The notes beneath the pieces were generated by a model. The model ran no database searches, was not told where the DNA came from, and worked only from the letters and a program-made list of their open reading frames with translations. A DNA stretch of 64,000 nucleotides from Paragordius varius (Eukaryota > Nematomorpha): the NCBI GenBank assembly GCA_964247055.1, contig OZ176052.1, positions 12,028,001 through 12,092,000 on the forward strand. Reading direction: 5' to 3'. Positions 23,256-35,438 of the stretch are shown piece after piece (the stretch's first letter is position 1; every line of letters begins with the position of its first letter). The position numbers were made by a program, and so were the translations under genes.

Positions 23256-26105
23256 ATGTTTATAATTTGCAAAACTTGTCAAAAACCCTATGATCAATGT
23301 AGTACTTGCTTAGTGCCATTTATGAATGAAGAAAATTCAAATTTCCAAACTTTCAATTTATCCCCAGAAAATGTTTCATCCCCTTCTCAACAGAACACAA
23401 TGAGTACATTTCATCCACCTTTCACAACCACCACCAATTCATCTCCAACTACCAATTATCAAGATGTTATTAATACAATTAACAATGAATCACCTAAAAC
23501 GATTCCAGACACCAAAGCTCACATGTTGAATTATTTAGATTCTAAAACCGGTCTATTTACAAACGTCACTCCGGTATGTAAATCCTTTTCGTTGCAAAAA
23601 TAATTGGGGATTTTATTTCAAACGAGTAATTAAATAATATGTTGATGGGTAATATAGAAAACGATTTTCTATGTCTTAAATATTATCGTCGGCTTTTTAT
23701 GGTAAAGCTTTATTAAAAGCAATTTTGTAGTAGTATTGTTTGTCAATATTAAACAGACCACAATAAAAAATATTGGCTCACTAACTTCAATGATAAATTT
23801 TAAAATTAATCCATAATTTTTTACATTAAATAAAATATTGGTGCATTTATTCACATATTTATTGGTAAGCTTAATATTCTCAGTTGACATTTATAAAAGA
23901 GATAATCTACAAACACTGTAAAATAAATGAAAAGATTTTATTTCGGGCTTCAACTCCTTTAAAAATTGCAGTAGTTTCTATAAGAATTTATAAAATATTA
24001 AAACCGCATCCGGGAGTCGGTGAATCTTACACAGTTTAAATTACAGAATGCAAACCGTCATAAATGTTTTTTATTCAATAATATTTATATAAAAGTTTTG
24101 TAGAAACTTGGGCTTATGTTTACATTTACGTATGAGTCATGGAAGTTGATAGCCAAATTATTTCCACACAGTTGAGGTGATATCATATCCTTTAAAAAAC
24201 AAAATTAAAATATCCGTAAAACTACCCTAATGCTAAGAAGAATAATAATTGTTAGAGAGAATCCATATACTTATAATACCGCTTTAATAAAGGTAACGAG
24301 AAGCAAAAATGATTTGTAAGCCGGAACGATTTAGTTATCGATTCCGCAACCCTATAAATCATATAATGTATCTGCTAACATAAGCCCAAATTTTTTAATT
24401 TTAACGATCCACATATTCGCATTACGCTAATCATACTAAAAATATTACTTCCCAGATACAATCGCCAATTACTTCAAATACTGACTTTAACGAAGTAGGA
24501 AATGAAAGCAATTCAGAAACAAGGTTATTGTCGAATACTCCGGAAATCAGTAAGTTGCAACAAGCATTTCCCTTTCTTTCTATACAGACATTACTCGGTA
24601 TGTGGCTTGATAATTATGTACAAGGTGGTAGTAATGAATCAACAAATAATTTAGCCAATAAATATCCGTACGAAAACGGAAATGGAGATAAAGAATACAT
24701 AGAGGGACAAAAGGAGCAGAAACCGCCAATTAAGTATAAACCGAATGACAGTTGGACAATCTACAGACCTAGTCCATTTGAGCCTTGGCAACAGACAAAA
24801 CCTGGCCCATGTATATTACAAGGAACCGCTATATCCACACAAAATAGAAAAAGTAAATTGACGTCGCTTAATTTTGAGGAGGTTTTACGCCAAGAAGCCC
24901 AGATTTGCCAACAGCTAGCGGAATATTCTCAACAAGTTTCACAAAACTTGCAATCCATATATGAGACATTTAATTATGAACGGTGTAGAGAACGCAATAT
25001 TGAAAAACAAATCGCCAAGCGGTTACTGAAAAAATATACCGGACTAAATGCGGATTCCCTCTCTGATCTCACTTCAAAACCCAAAAATAAAAGTTACAAA
25101 ATATTAGAAATCGTTTTCCCTTAGAAAACAACTTGATGAATGATAGATAATTAGTGTAACTTAAACTATTTTAGAAATTAGAAATGATAATTTAATTTTG
25201 AAACTTTCTTAAAATTTTTAAGGTGAAATTTATTTCTTTTATTATTTTGAAAAATTATGATATGAATGGATAAAAGTAATAATTTTAACTGATGGATTAT
25301 TATTGATGACCATCGTTTAAAAATAATTTTTGTTTCCTTTAAAGAACGAAGGCCATCTAAGACCGCTGATATCGTTAAACCCAAGAATGGAAGTAAAAAG
25401 CAAAGGGAGAAAAACATTTTATCAAAAGAAGATAAACCTAAAGTCTTTGCAACTAGTAGTGAATCTTCTTCTACCCCCTATCAAAATTGTAAGAAGGGAA
25501 TGAACAAACTTCTAACGGTTGAAAGTGAGAGTGATTTTACAGATTCATCTACATTAACACATACCCCACCGCCACTACTTCCCCCTCGTCAAGGTTCATT
25601 AATGAGTAAACCGTCTACTTCCACCACACCAATTAATACAAAACCGCCTTTCCTTCCACCCCGTCAAGGTTTAATGTTTAGACCGCCGTTGTCTCAGCCG
25701 AGATTTAGAGCTCCCGCTTTTTCCCCATCTACTGGTCTTCAAAATCCGACACCGCCTCCAAGATCGTTGAAACCACCAATGCCTCTACCGCCAAACTTTG
25801 CACAAGGACCGTCCGCATACATTAATAACCTATTTGGGGTTCCCGCTTTTTCTCCATCTAGTAATTTTCAAAAACCACCACCGCCCCCAAGACCTTTGAA
25901 ACCGCCTATGCCGCTACCGCCAAACTTTGCACCACCGCCCTCAAACATCAATAACCCAAGATTTGCTCAAGTACCACGTCACCGTCCACCCGCCCCGAAT
26001 GCAGAAACTCAAATAAATAACGAGACAAATTGTTGGAATTGTTGCAGTGCAGAGCTAATCTCAGTACCGAAAAATAGAAATAATGGCTTTGCCCCTGCCA
26101 AATGA
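23256..26105 (+). CDS. Unrecognised CxxC / coiled-coil / proline-rich protein, copy B
   Basis: This is a three-exon gene with exons 23,256-23,573, 24,456-25,092 and 25,345-26,105 (stop TGA), totalling 571 codons with phases that fit exactly. Residues 5-18 contain CKTC and CSTC, a CxxC-x6-CxxC pair that could bind one zinc ion. Residues of about 25-130 are rich in Asn, Ser and Thr. About 135-155 is a hydrophobic FPFLSIQTLLGMWL patch. About 243-300 is a Gln/Glu-rich helical or coiled-coil stretch. The exon 2/3 junction creates a basic KPKNKKRRPSK cluster that looks like a nuclear localisation signal. About 371-545 is proline-rich with repeated LPPRQG, RPLKPPMPLPPNF and FxPSS units, typical SH3/WW ligands. 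The tail has NCWNCC. I recognise no family; a nuclear scaffold or regulatory role is inference only. Its introns (882 and 252 nt) are long compared with those of the core genes. The upstream limit is uncertain, as a further 5' exon could exist. Confidence 0.72.
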
Positions 26106-26647
26106 ACAGGCATGGGCATGGGAAATATTAAAAAAATTATTATCGTAAAACCCAATACCTATTAAATATTAAAAATATATAAAAACTAATATAATGTTTA
26201 TATGCTATGCGCAAATTAATAAATGCAAAATAAAAATAACGAAATAATTATTAATATGAATGAGTGTATAAAATATATTGACCAAATTAATTATATTACA
26301 ACACAATTTTAACTTTGAAGATGTGTTAAGCTATTGAATTGCGCTATATGGCAAATAAATTTGACTTAATATTAGTTTTAATTTCCTTAAACGACAAATA
26401 GTATTATTTCAGATTAAAAATCAAATTTCACCCAGAGAGAGTTCTAAACATTACTTGGTATTGTTTTAAACTTGATGGAAATAATTGCCTGATATAAAGT
26501 TGAGATGTATAAATATTAAATACCAGATGATATTGTAATGGTAAATGACGGATTGATTATGTTTTGTAATAACAGTTGTCAAACTTTCAATCAATTTTCT
26601 ATTTAAATTCCGATTATCATTATATTACGGATTTTACAACTGTTATT

Positions 26648-27220
26648 AACACTTCGATTTAAATTAGGGTATCTAAATACCCCAGACTATTGAGTTATGA
26701 TTTTTAAACTACTAAAGGAAACGGTTCCAATTTAAATTTATGCTTCTATTCTAATAAAAATCATATAAATATGCCAACATATCTAAATAAAATTTTGTTT
26801 TAAAAAAAAGTTCCATGTCAAACTTTTTCGACGCCATTTTTATTTTACAAAAATTTTGCAAAATATCGTCTTCATTTATTTTAAGGGTAAAATTAAAGCT
26901 AATTTTATATTTAAACTACATTCAACATTGTTAGAAATAGAAAGAGCGGTTTACTTTGTATTATTTTTCAATTTTACCATTGCGCACATATCCGTTAACT
27001 AAATTTTTACCTTTCATTTTTAGCTTAAAATATGAAATATCAAGTATTTTTGAATAAAATTTTTTATATATTTCTGTTTATTAATGTGATATAAGTGCAA
27101 AATTTTGCACTGGCTTTGATTCCTTCCATATTTTTAAAGAATATTATTTTAAACAGGCCTGGGGTATTTAACTACCCCAATTCGCGCGGGACTAAAATGA
27201 ATGTGTTGTATCCAAGTGTT
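26648..27220. mobile_element. MITE-1, complete copy
   Basis: The left end AACACTTCGATTTAAATTAG and the right end GTTGTATCCAAGTGTT enclose about 573 bp without reading frames. Sub-terminal GGGGTAT...ATACCCC blocks are inverted at the two ends. Copy C lacks it at the corresponding place, so it either inserted in B after divergence or was deleted in C. The target duplication is not clear. Confidence 0.75.
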
Positions 27221-28950
27221 AGAGTCGATGTATAAAATACATTATGATAAAATTAAATTAATATATTAATATAATACTAAGGAATGTTTTCATCCAACAC
27301 CTTTTATTTTAAAATTTTTTTAATAAAATTTTCTTTTAAAAAATCGCATAGTGCCATTTACATTATAGCGCTTTGGGAGATTATGGGTGAACAAAACCCA
27401 ACTAATATGAGTTTTATTATTAGGAAAATTTTGATTTACACGCATCATACAATCAATAAATTTACCATCTAATATTACTTTTTGTATTTATAAGACTGTG
27501 CGACAAAAATGAGGATTAAAAATGCTATATTTATTAATAATGATAATTTAAAAGAAATATGCTTCAGAATTATGAATATCAAAAATAAATGCAGAACACA
27601 ATTTAGCGAAATAGCTACTTAATTTTTCTGCTATTCAAAATTAAAAAATCGCATTCTGCATATTAAATAAAACCGAGAAAACGTGACAACTAAATTTTAT
27701 TTATTATGTATAGGGTTGTGCTTAACAAGTCAGGACCCGGTCAGCACCGGGTCAAGACGAGGTCAGTGACCAATTTTTTTTGACCATAGTCATTTAAAAA
27801 AGCAGCTGAGAAAAAGTGCTAGTAAATCTTTTTTGGAAGTATAGTAATTTATTATTTTGAATATTTTTTTTCAAAATATAAATTAAATATTTAAATATAC
27901 AGAATAATCGATATTTAAATATATTTAATAATATATTATTTGTTAAACATGCATTCTTATAACATTAGCATTAATCCTAGCGAATTCGAAAAATAAATCA
28001 ATCAAGCAGTTTGCAAAATAAGCAATTTCTCCATATATGGGAACCAATAAAATGTAACATATGAGAGTCATTAAATCTTCTAAAGTAATAAAATTGATAA
28101 GAATTCGAGACACTTAGAGCAAAAATATTATGTAGTATCTGACTTTATCTTATATGACCGCGAATTCGAATCAAACTTTTTATGGAAATTTGTCATGTTT
28201 TAGTTTGAAACATCAGTGGTCAAATTGATAATTTAAGCATATTTAAAATATTAAATAGCTCATAATGTGTAAATCAGTACACTCATTTATTTTTTGGAAA
28301 ATTCTGGCAAGATATTTTTAAAATCATTCAAATAAGTCATTATTAATACAATAAAGATGATATCATCATATTTTAGGGAAATGATGTCGAAGACTTTATT
28401 TCATAGAAATAACTAACCATCGATCAAAAAATATTATGCAAAGTTTGATTTCATTTAAAAACCACAAAAACTACCATTTATTGCATAACAAACATAGATC
28501 ATAGAGTCTGATACAATATATATATATAAACATAGTATATATTTTCTTTTTCTTCGTGCTTTCGGAGATTTCGCAGGCTGGCTTTGAAAGGCATGAAATT
28601 GAATTGTCTCAATTTGTGCTGATATCAGTGCTACCGTTGATCCATCGGAGAATAAACCTTGTTTTACAAATATGATATAACAATAGCAATTACTCTTTAT
28701 GTGTTGCATGATTTAACAAGAAGGAAGTCGTTTATAAGCACAATTTACTGTTACCATCTTCTGCACATTGGTCATGAAATTCTAAATATATATAGAAAAG
28801 CACATAGGATTTAACGCACTTCTTTACTTGTTTTATTTTTGACCTCCCAATACTTTCCACCAATTTGTATGACACTTTATCGCAATAACAGCATTTCATT
28901 AATAATTAATAATCTTTTCCTTGTTAATTTAAAGGTGGTGTTAAATAATT
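27221..28950. repeat. End of copy B, inverted-arm edge and unexplained DNA
   Basis: Bases 27,284-28,130 match the reverse complement of 57,335-57,985. From 27,713 there is TAGGGTTGTGC followed by CAGGACCCGGTCAGCACCGG. These are terminal motifs of the hAT MITE seen whole at 52,126-52,808, here without a clear second end. From 28,131 to 28,950 the DNA is unique. An 84-codon minus-strand open frame at 28,455-28,709 has a plausible mixed composition but no recognisable domain. It could be an isolated exon or chance. Confidence 0.5.
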
Positions 28951-28999
28951 TTCTAACGGAATCATTCTTTTCAGAAAGGGAGTTTATAAAAAAAGTAAA

Positions 29000-29660
29000 A
29001 CTTCATGATAATCGTTCATGTCCACGTTTTCTAGCCCCTTCTAATAGGCCTAATATGGTTCCTTTTGTATGTTATCGGCTCTCATCACTTGTTCGAAAAT
29101 CTTAGTTGCAAGGTATGATTTTTTAAATAGGGTCTCTTTTGTATATGTGCTAGTATTTTAACATTTGTTATCTTATGTTCCAATTGTATTCTGAGCATAT
29201 ATCTATGGATTCATAAATCTAATGCTTTTATTTTGCTTCAATCGGTTGAGGCTCCACGACTCACATAGTGCAATACTGGAAAAATTGTTTCTATCACACA
29301 GTGGAATTGTGAAATTTTTTGTTTTTAAGAATGGATCGAGTTTGATTGCATTTTTTGCCATTGCAACTCTCCTGATAATGTCCGTTGTAGAGGTGCCATT
29401 TATGTAAACATTTTGCTCTAAGCTAAGTTATGTTGGTTCTGAGCAAATATTTTCTCCCTATAATTGGCTTTATTTGTCATGTATGGCGTTTTCTTGGGGA
29501 TAATTTTAAGCCCTTTAAAAATCGCAGTGAGTCACTTTTGTTTTGGTAAGATTTGTTATGCCGTCAGCGAAACGCAAATTATTGGTATCGCCTACTATTT
29601 GATGCCCGCTGGTTATTCCATGATTATGATAATGTTTTCAGAATATAAGTTAAATTATAA
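29000..29660 (-). mobile_element. LINE (non-LTR retrotransposon) reverse transcriptase remnant
   Basis: On the minus strand, about 29,525-29,610 translates to NNLRFADGITNL. This aligns with the NNLRYADDTxL catalytic block of LINE reverse transcriptases, with the second Asp replaced by Gly. Further on, about 29,330-29,395 gives STTDIIRRVAMAKNAI. About 29,230-29,290 gives IALCESWSLN, matching the 'IxSRIAMAK' and 'LYGxESWTL' blocks of the thumb and C-terminal region. About 29,040-29,090 resembles the basic EGxRxRGxxR tail. Blocks lie in different frames with stops between, so the element is dead. The clade (RTE- or CR1/L2-like) cannot be fixed by eye. Confidence 0.75.
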
Positions 29661-29965
29661 TTCATTTTTTAAATGTATCTAAGAATTTGAAGAATATACC
29701 CAAATAGCTGAACTTAAAGCCTATGTTTAATTAATATTCTATTTTACATAATATATTTTGCTTCAAAAGAGCATATAACATATTTTAACTAGGCTTCGAA
29801 CCGGAACCTCAAACCCGTTTCCACGGTTTCACCTCCAGAATAAGTGGTTCCATTTTGTTTTTATTTAAATTAATAAAATTTATTGTTTAATTATAACTAT
29901 TTGATTGTGTTAAATTTTCTTTTAATTCCCATCAAAATGGAATGACAACCATATTTTTAGTATTT

Positions 29966-30541
29966 AACACTTTGATTCAAATTGGGGTATCTAAATACCC
30001 CAGACAATATTTAAGTTGAAATTTTAAAAAAACTACTCAAAGAAACGGTCCTAATTTAAATATATGCTTTTATCCTAATCAAAATTATATAAATAAGCCA
30101 AAATATCAAAATAAAATTTGGATTTGAGAAAAAAGTTCCATATCAAACTCTTTGGACGCCATTTTTATTTTACAACATTTTTGCAAAATATCGTGTTATT
30201 TGATTTTAAAGCTAAAATTAAATCTAATTTTTCATTTAAATCACATCTAACATTGATAGAAACAGAATGAGTGGCCTATTTTCTATTATTATTAAATTTA
30301 GCAAATGCACACATGTCATGTTGACTAAATTTTTACCTTGAACCTAAAAATAATTAATATCAAGTATTTTTCAATGAATTTTTTTATATATTTCGATTGA
30401 TTAATGTTGTATGAGGGCAAATTTTTTCCATGGTTTCAATGCATTCCATATTTTTTGAATTATAAATTTTAACCAGGCCTGGGGTATCCAACTACCCCAA
30501 TTTGAATCGAAGGACTGAATTGAATGTGTTGTTTCCAAGTG
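29966..30541. mobile_element. MITE-1, complete copy in the core
   Basis: AACACTTTGATTCAAATTGG at the left and GAATGTGTTGTTTCCAAGTG at the right, with inverted GGGGTATCTAAATACCCC-type blocks, define an element of about 576 bp. It contains no gene. It shows that the family also inserted in the single-copy region. A decayed GGAACCGG-rich relic lies on both sides (about 29,795 and 31,150-31,290). Confidence 0.78.
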
Positions 30542-33017
30542 AACAAGATTTTTTCTAAAATAAAATCATATGATAACATTTTTTCTTGTCCGATTGAAAG
30601 GAAAATGTTGACGTATCTTAAACACTGAAGAGAGCCGCATAAATAATTATTTACGTTAATTTTTATAATCTATTGATTCAGAACATTAATCTAATATTTT
30701 TGGTAAAAACAATAGATACTTTGGAGCTGAAAAAAGGAAAATAAGATAAATTAATCTAGGTTCTGTTTTTTATATCTTTTTACATCTATAAATTTCAAGT
30801 GTCTACCTTAATATTACAATCCTTAAAAAACAAACCATAAACTATAGCGTCAATAATCTATTACCCATAACAGAAAAAATAAGCTACATTAGATATAGTG
30901 GCACTCAAACGTGGCCCACTGCCCGCATGAGGCGCTAAAATTTATTTTATTATGAAGGGTTAAGTTAGGGGTACCTATTGCCGCTTACAACACAATATTA
31001 TGTATAAATTTAATGTGAATTAGATAAAAAAACAACTTGCAATTTTATATAATGTCATGTTCTATTTAAGATATTGTTGATACTTTGATTTGTATTATTG
31101 TAAAAAATGTTTGAAAATTGCTAAATAAAAAATCAAGAACCTAAACGAATTGGTTCCTATAAATAACCGGCTGCGGAACCGTTAAATTTATAAAAACCAC
31201 CCCGGTTTTGGTTCCAAAATTCTAGTTTCTATTTTGAATTTTTAGGAACCAGACCAGTTCCGGTTCCAACCATCCCGATTCAGGGCCCTGTTTTATTTTC
31301 ATAGTCTCTCCATATGCCTGGTTCTGTTGGCATTTTTACATTTTGTGAATCGGTAAATTTATATTATCCGGTGAGTTAATCAAAAAATTTTAATATCCTC
31401 AATTTTGACATTTCTTGTTCAGATAAGGTAAAATATAAAAAAACCATTGGCCATGCGCATTTGATGAGTATTAGCAATAAAAGGTAGCTGCTGCAAAATC
31501 ATTCGTCTATAAAGATGAGTCGTCCTATAAACTAATATTTGTGATGGTTAAGGATATTTACCTAATTGTGTATTTTGCCCAATATCCTACTACAAGAGCT
31601 AACTAAAAAGCCCCTTTTTATCTGTCAAATATTTTAACATTTATTGGCCATGATTAAAATTAAAATGATTGACAAAATTCAGTTATATCTAAATGCAAAT
31701 ATTATTACTTATTATATATTATTATTTAGTATAATATATTTTTACACAACAAACTTTTCGGTCTCCGGATGCCCACATATTTAATAAATGATAGAATTAA
31801 TAAGTGAAATATTTAAATCAAACCCTAAAAATAATTTCTCAAAACAGACACAGAGAAAATTCTTTTAAATCTGCAAAAATGGTTATCATTGATTATGTGA
31901 CTTTGCGCTATAAGCTAAAATGTGATTCTTATTAATTAATAGCTATTTAGCCTATTTTGATATATTATTTACACCTCATATTCGCTCTCTAGCATTTTAA
32001 ATACACACTTATCATATTGTTACCCTTAAACTTTATAAATTCCCCTTGTACATTTTAACCCTAAAAATTAATTGTGTTTTGGATATCAAAAATTATCCAA
32101 ATTTCATTTTTTTGATGCAATTTCGTTCAAATTAATGTAATACCGCGAAAAAGATTAACTATGCCTTAAAAAAATTTTCCTATCAATAATGAGTTAATTA
32201 GGGTGAATTTAAAATTTTTAAGGGTGAGTTTGTTCGAGGATGATATATGTTCAAGAATTAAATTGAAGAGATTAGGAGAAATTAGAGGAGTCAATGGTTT
32301 AATAATTGCGACAACATGTTGAAGTAGTATAATTGGTTCTTTAAATAAGTCGATATTTTGATCTTTTAATTATTATAATATTAATCAGTTTTTATATACT
32401 TTGTGGCCAACCAAACGTTTCACCTAAACATGTATGATTTTGTTAATTAGGAAAATATGAGTATTTTGTGTTTAATAAAATTTATTTTTTGCGTAAAAAA
32501 TATTTATTCACATTCCTAATCCCGTTAAAAATAGCCTTAATAGCATTAAACATTAAAATAAGCAGTAAAATGTTAAATTTTATATGTTACTGAAGATTAA
32601 ATTATGTACTCAATAAATCATGTTAAAATTTGGCACTACTCTCGAAGAAATTTTTAACTGTGCTAAGAGGAGAGGCACACATTCCTTTTCATTCAAATGC
32701 AACATACATAAACTCAAAATCTATCAAACATCAAAAAAATGAAAACAAGTTGGTTTTTACACAAGCACATATAGCTACCAATTATTCTCATTAAAATATT
32801 TTTCGTTAATCTGAATTATGTAATAGAAATGGTAAGAAATTTACAAGTGGTGAATATAAGTTAAGCTAAACTATATCAAACTAAGGCTATCGAATAAACC
32901 GTCATTCTGCGAAATTTAAAACTATATTAACACGTAACTTTTTAGTTTGTTTTCTAAATTTAGCTATAACCTTGTATTGTTTTAACTGAGTTAATATATT
33001 TAATTTTTTATAATTAT
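30542..33017. other. Gene-free stretch upstream of SOX
   Basis: No reading frame with credible protein features is seen on either strand. About 31,150-31,290 is rich in GGAACC/GGTTCC and ends near CAGGGCCCTG, like decayed hAT sub-termini. About 32,000-32,270 holds faint 'aagggtgaatt' repeats related to the foldback minisatellite. Regulatory DNA of the SOX gene may lie here but no specific site can be named. Confidence 0.5.
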
Positions 33018-33877
33018 ATGGATTCAATAATGTCTGACAATTTTTATAATTTTATGGGTGCTACTTTAAGCAATAATCAAATCAATTCCGTAACACAAGT
33101 GAATACGAAAGAAACTAAAATTCGACGCCCCATGAATGCTTTTATGGTATGGGCAAGAACCGAAAGAAGAATTTTAGCTGATGCCAATCCTGATTTACAT
33201 AACGCAGATCTCAGCAAAATTTTAGGTATTTAATTTATTATTGAACGTTTTAGGGAGAGCTTGGAAATCTTTGAGTAATGAACAAAAACAACCTTTTAGG
33301 GACGAAGCAGAAAGATTGAAATTGTTGCATATTTCTATGTTTCCAGATTATAAATATAGGCCGAAACGAAAAAAGACAGCACAAATAGGGAGAAATTGCT
33401 TGCAGAAAAAAATTTGTTTTGATGATAAAGTAATACATTTTAATTTAATGTTAGACACCTATAAACATTGCACAAGAATGTCCTAATTATTATCATATTG
33501 ACAATAATGTATCTAGCTCATATAATTTAATTTACGGTTCTTCAAATTACACTCACAACTTTTTGCCAGAAGGACCTGTAAATTACAATATATCACACAG
33601 TTTAGAGAAAAGTCCAATTAGTTTAACAAACACTCCTCCGCCTCCATATAGCACTGAAATTATCTATAATGCTAACCGAACCCCTATAGTGACAAATGCA
33701 ATGCAATTTTCTTGTTTGCCTAATTTTCAAAGTATAATCTCATCCTCAATTTATGAAAGTGAAATACATCTTCGAGATTCAACCCCATATTTTACCGAAT
33801 ATTTAACTGACAGTGATATTTTAAATCACAATTCTGGAGTGATATACGCAAATGCATTAAATTTGATGTATAATTAA
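33018..33877 (+). CDS. SOX transcription factor (SoxF-like HMG box)
   Basis: There are three exons, 33,018-33,225, 33,254-33,429 and 33,455-33,877, giving 268 residues. The two introns are only 28 and 25 nt (GT...AG). The first splits the HMG box at the conserved LSKILG|RAW position. The HMG box spans residues of about 35-110, from [11 protein letters not shown] through [14 protein letters not shown] and GRAWKSL to the basic end [11 protein letters not shown]. It is a DNA-bending minor-groove binder. The NPDLHNAxLSK stretch and [11 protein letters not shown] end suggest SoxF, with SoxE the next alternative. Near the C-terminus, [10 protein letters not shown] loosely recalls the beta-catenin-binding motif of SoxF proteins; that is a guess. 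The protein is short for the family (about 380-410 in vertebrate SoxF), as expected in a reduced genome. Its stop lies 27 bp from the stop of the convergent neighbour. Confidence 0.92.
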
Positions 33878-33904
33878 TAAATATATTTAATTTAAATTAT
33901 ATTT

Positions 33905-35147
33905 TTATAGTTTTTCTGGCATCAAGTCAAGGTCGACATACTCCGGTTTCTTGGATTTTTTAGACTCCTTATTTTTGCGGATTAATTTATAATTATATTC
34001 TTCTCCGTGGTGATTTTTCTCATTATTCGATCTTTTCCAATATTTGATTTTGGAATTCCAATCTCTCCATTTAGAAGTAGGAGTGGGGGTCAATTCAATC
34101 CATTTTCCTGTACTTTGAGAAATTTTAATGTCATCTTTACCACCAGATGATTGGATGTAAAATTTAGAGAGCTGAATTATTTGTGGCCAAACGGGTTGAG
34201 GTTGAGGAGTAGGTACAAATGTTTGGGCGGATGATGGCGCTACCCAAGATTTTTCTTTGGGTGTCGGTGAAACCCATGACTTAGCATAAAGAATCTTTTG
34301 CGACGGCAAAGGTGGGGGTGTTGTGCTAGGTTGCCAACCCCAACTTTTTACAGAACTGGGAGGTGCTTCACTTGAAGCAACATGCCAAGATTTAATAATT
34401 TTCGTGATTGGTATGTTTGTGGAAGGTGGTAGGCCACTAGATTGGGGACAAACTAATTTATTATATATGAGTACGGGAGGACATGGGCTTGGAGCGACCG
34501 TGGTGGAAACCGGTGTAGGAGGCGGAAATGTAGAAACTGTGGTCGACTGAGTTGTTGAAACGGTACTACTTACCCAGGATTTGACCCATTTCCCCGAAGC
34601 AGTTGACGAAGGCCATCCACCCTTATTCCAAGAAAGGGGAGCCGCAGTAACTGGGGATGCCCATCCCCAAGGCTGCTGATTCTTTATCCAAACATTGTTC
34701 CAAGGATTAACAGGTGCAGGGGTTTGAGGTGGAATAGTTACACTCCATGTGTCAATCTTTTTAATCCAATTGTTCCAGTCAGAATAGGGCCCTAAAATTA
34801 TTATTAATCTATACCACTTGGGTTGCTGTACCACCCTGGAATTCTTTTATTGCGTGATTCCCCTAAAATTAATTTAGAAATTACTTTTTTCAATTTTCGA
34901 TCCAGAAATAATTGCCGGTAAATACGCAATAAATTGCCCAAGCTTTTTGAAATCAGATTCATCTCGAATTATAATATTATATACCTTGTACCAAAGTTAA
35001 TAGAAGCTCATCGGGTATGTTATCAATTATCTGATCCAAAGATTCAAAATTTGTAAAATTTATTGGTGCCGCATCCAGCAAACGCAGCTTTGGATTAAAA
35101 TCCAAAATTTCCCAAAAACAGATTATTATAATAAATTTTATATACAT
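33905..35147 (-). CDS. Secreted Trp/Pro/Ser/Thr-rich protein, unrecognised
   Basis: There are four exons on the minus strand, 35,147-34,985, 34,962-34,885, 34,862-34,815 and 34,791-33,905, separated by introns of 22, 22 and 23 nt. These join in frame to 391 residues. I chose the Met at 35,147 rather than 35,174 because it gives a cleaner signal peptide (MYIKFIIIICFWEIL). After a short helical N-terminal part, residues of about 120-330 repeat KSWV, WGW, SPTP and similar Trp-bearing motifs in a Pro/Ser/Thr-rich background, suggesting a mucin-like, probably O-glycosylated surface or matrix protein. Two Cys residues in the middle (PCP ... VCP) may pair. The C-terminus turns basic and charged (KNKESKKSKKPEYVDLDLMPEKL-like). 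No family is recognised. It shares a 291-bp divergent upstream region with LSM4. Confidence 0.8.
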
Positions 35148-35438
35148 TTTAAGATAAAAATATATAAATGACATAAAACTGTGTCGTTATAAAATTTATA
35201 GGTCATTAGGTAAAGTCATTTAGCAAGGCTGAACGTCATAATAGTACTCTACTTTTTATACTAATAGAATAAATATATGATAAATATATTTATATTTAAT
35301 ATAATTTTTAATATACATTCAGCATTTAATAGCTTATTTAAAATGACAATGACCATTTAATAAGTTAATCTATCACTTTTATTTTTATATATTTCCATTA
35401 AATCAAATATATCATCACTAATAAGTTAGGTTAACGCT
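35148..35438. promoter_or_regulatory. Divergent promoter region between secreted protein gene and LSM4
   Basis: Only 291 bp separate the two start codons, so both promoters must lie here or overlap. The DNA is A+T-rich with many TATA-like strings. No specific factor site can be assigned. Confidence 0.6.

Larger units (their letters stand above)
12764..28130 (+). repeat. Segmental duplication, copy B (with inverted-arm extension)
   Basis: This is the second, head-to-tail copy of the segment in 1-12,763. Its right end (27,284-27,472) begins the sequence of the unit start again, then diverges from A. From there to about 28,130 it matches the reverse complement of 57,335-57,985. Copy B thus shares its left part with A and its right part with inverted copy C. 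It carries one intact copy of the proline-rich gene. Confidence 0.88.
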
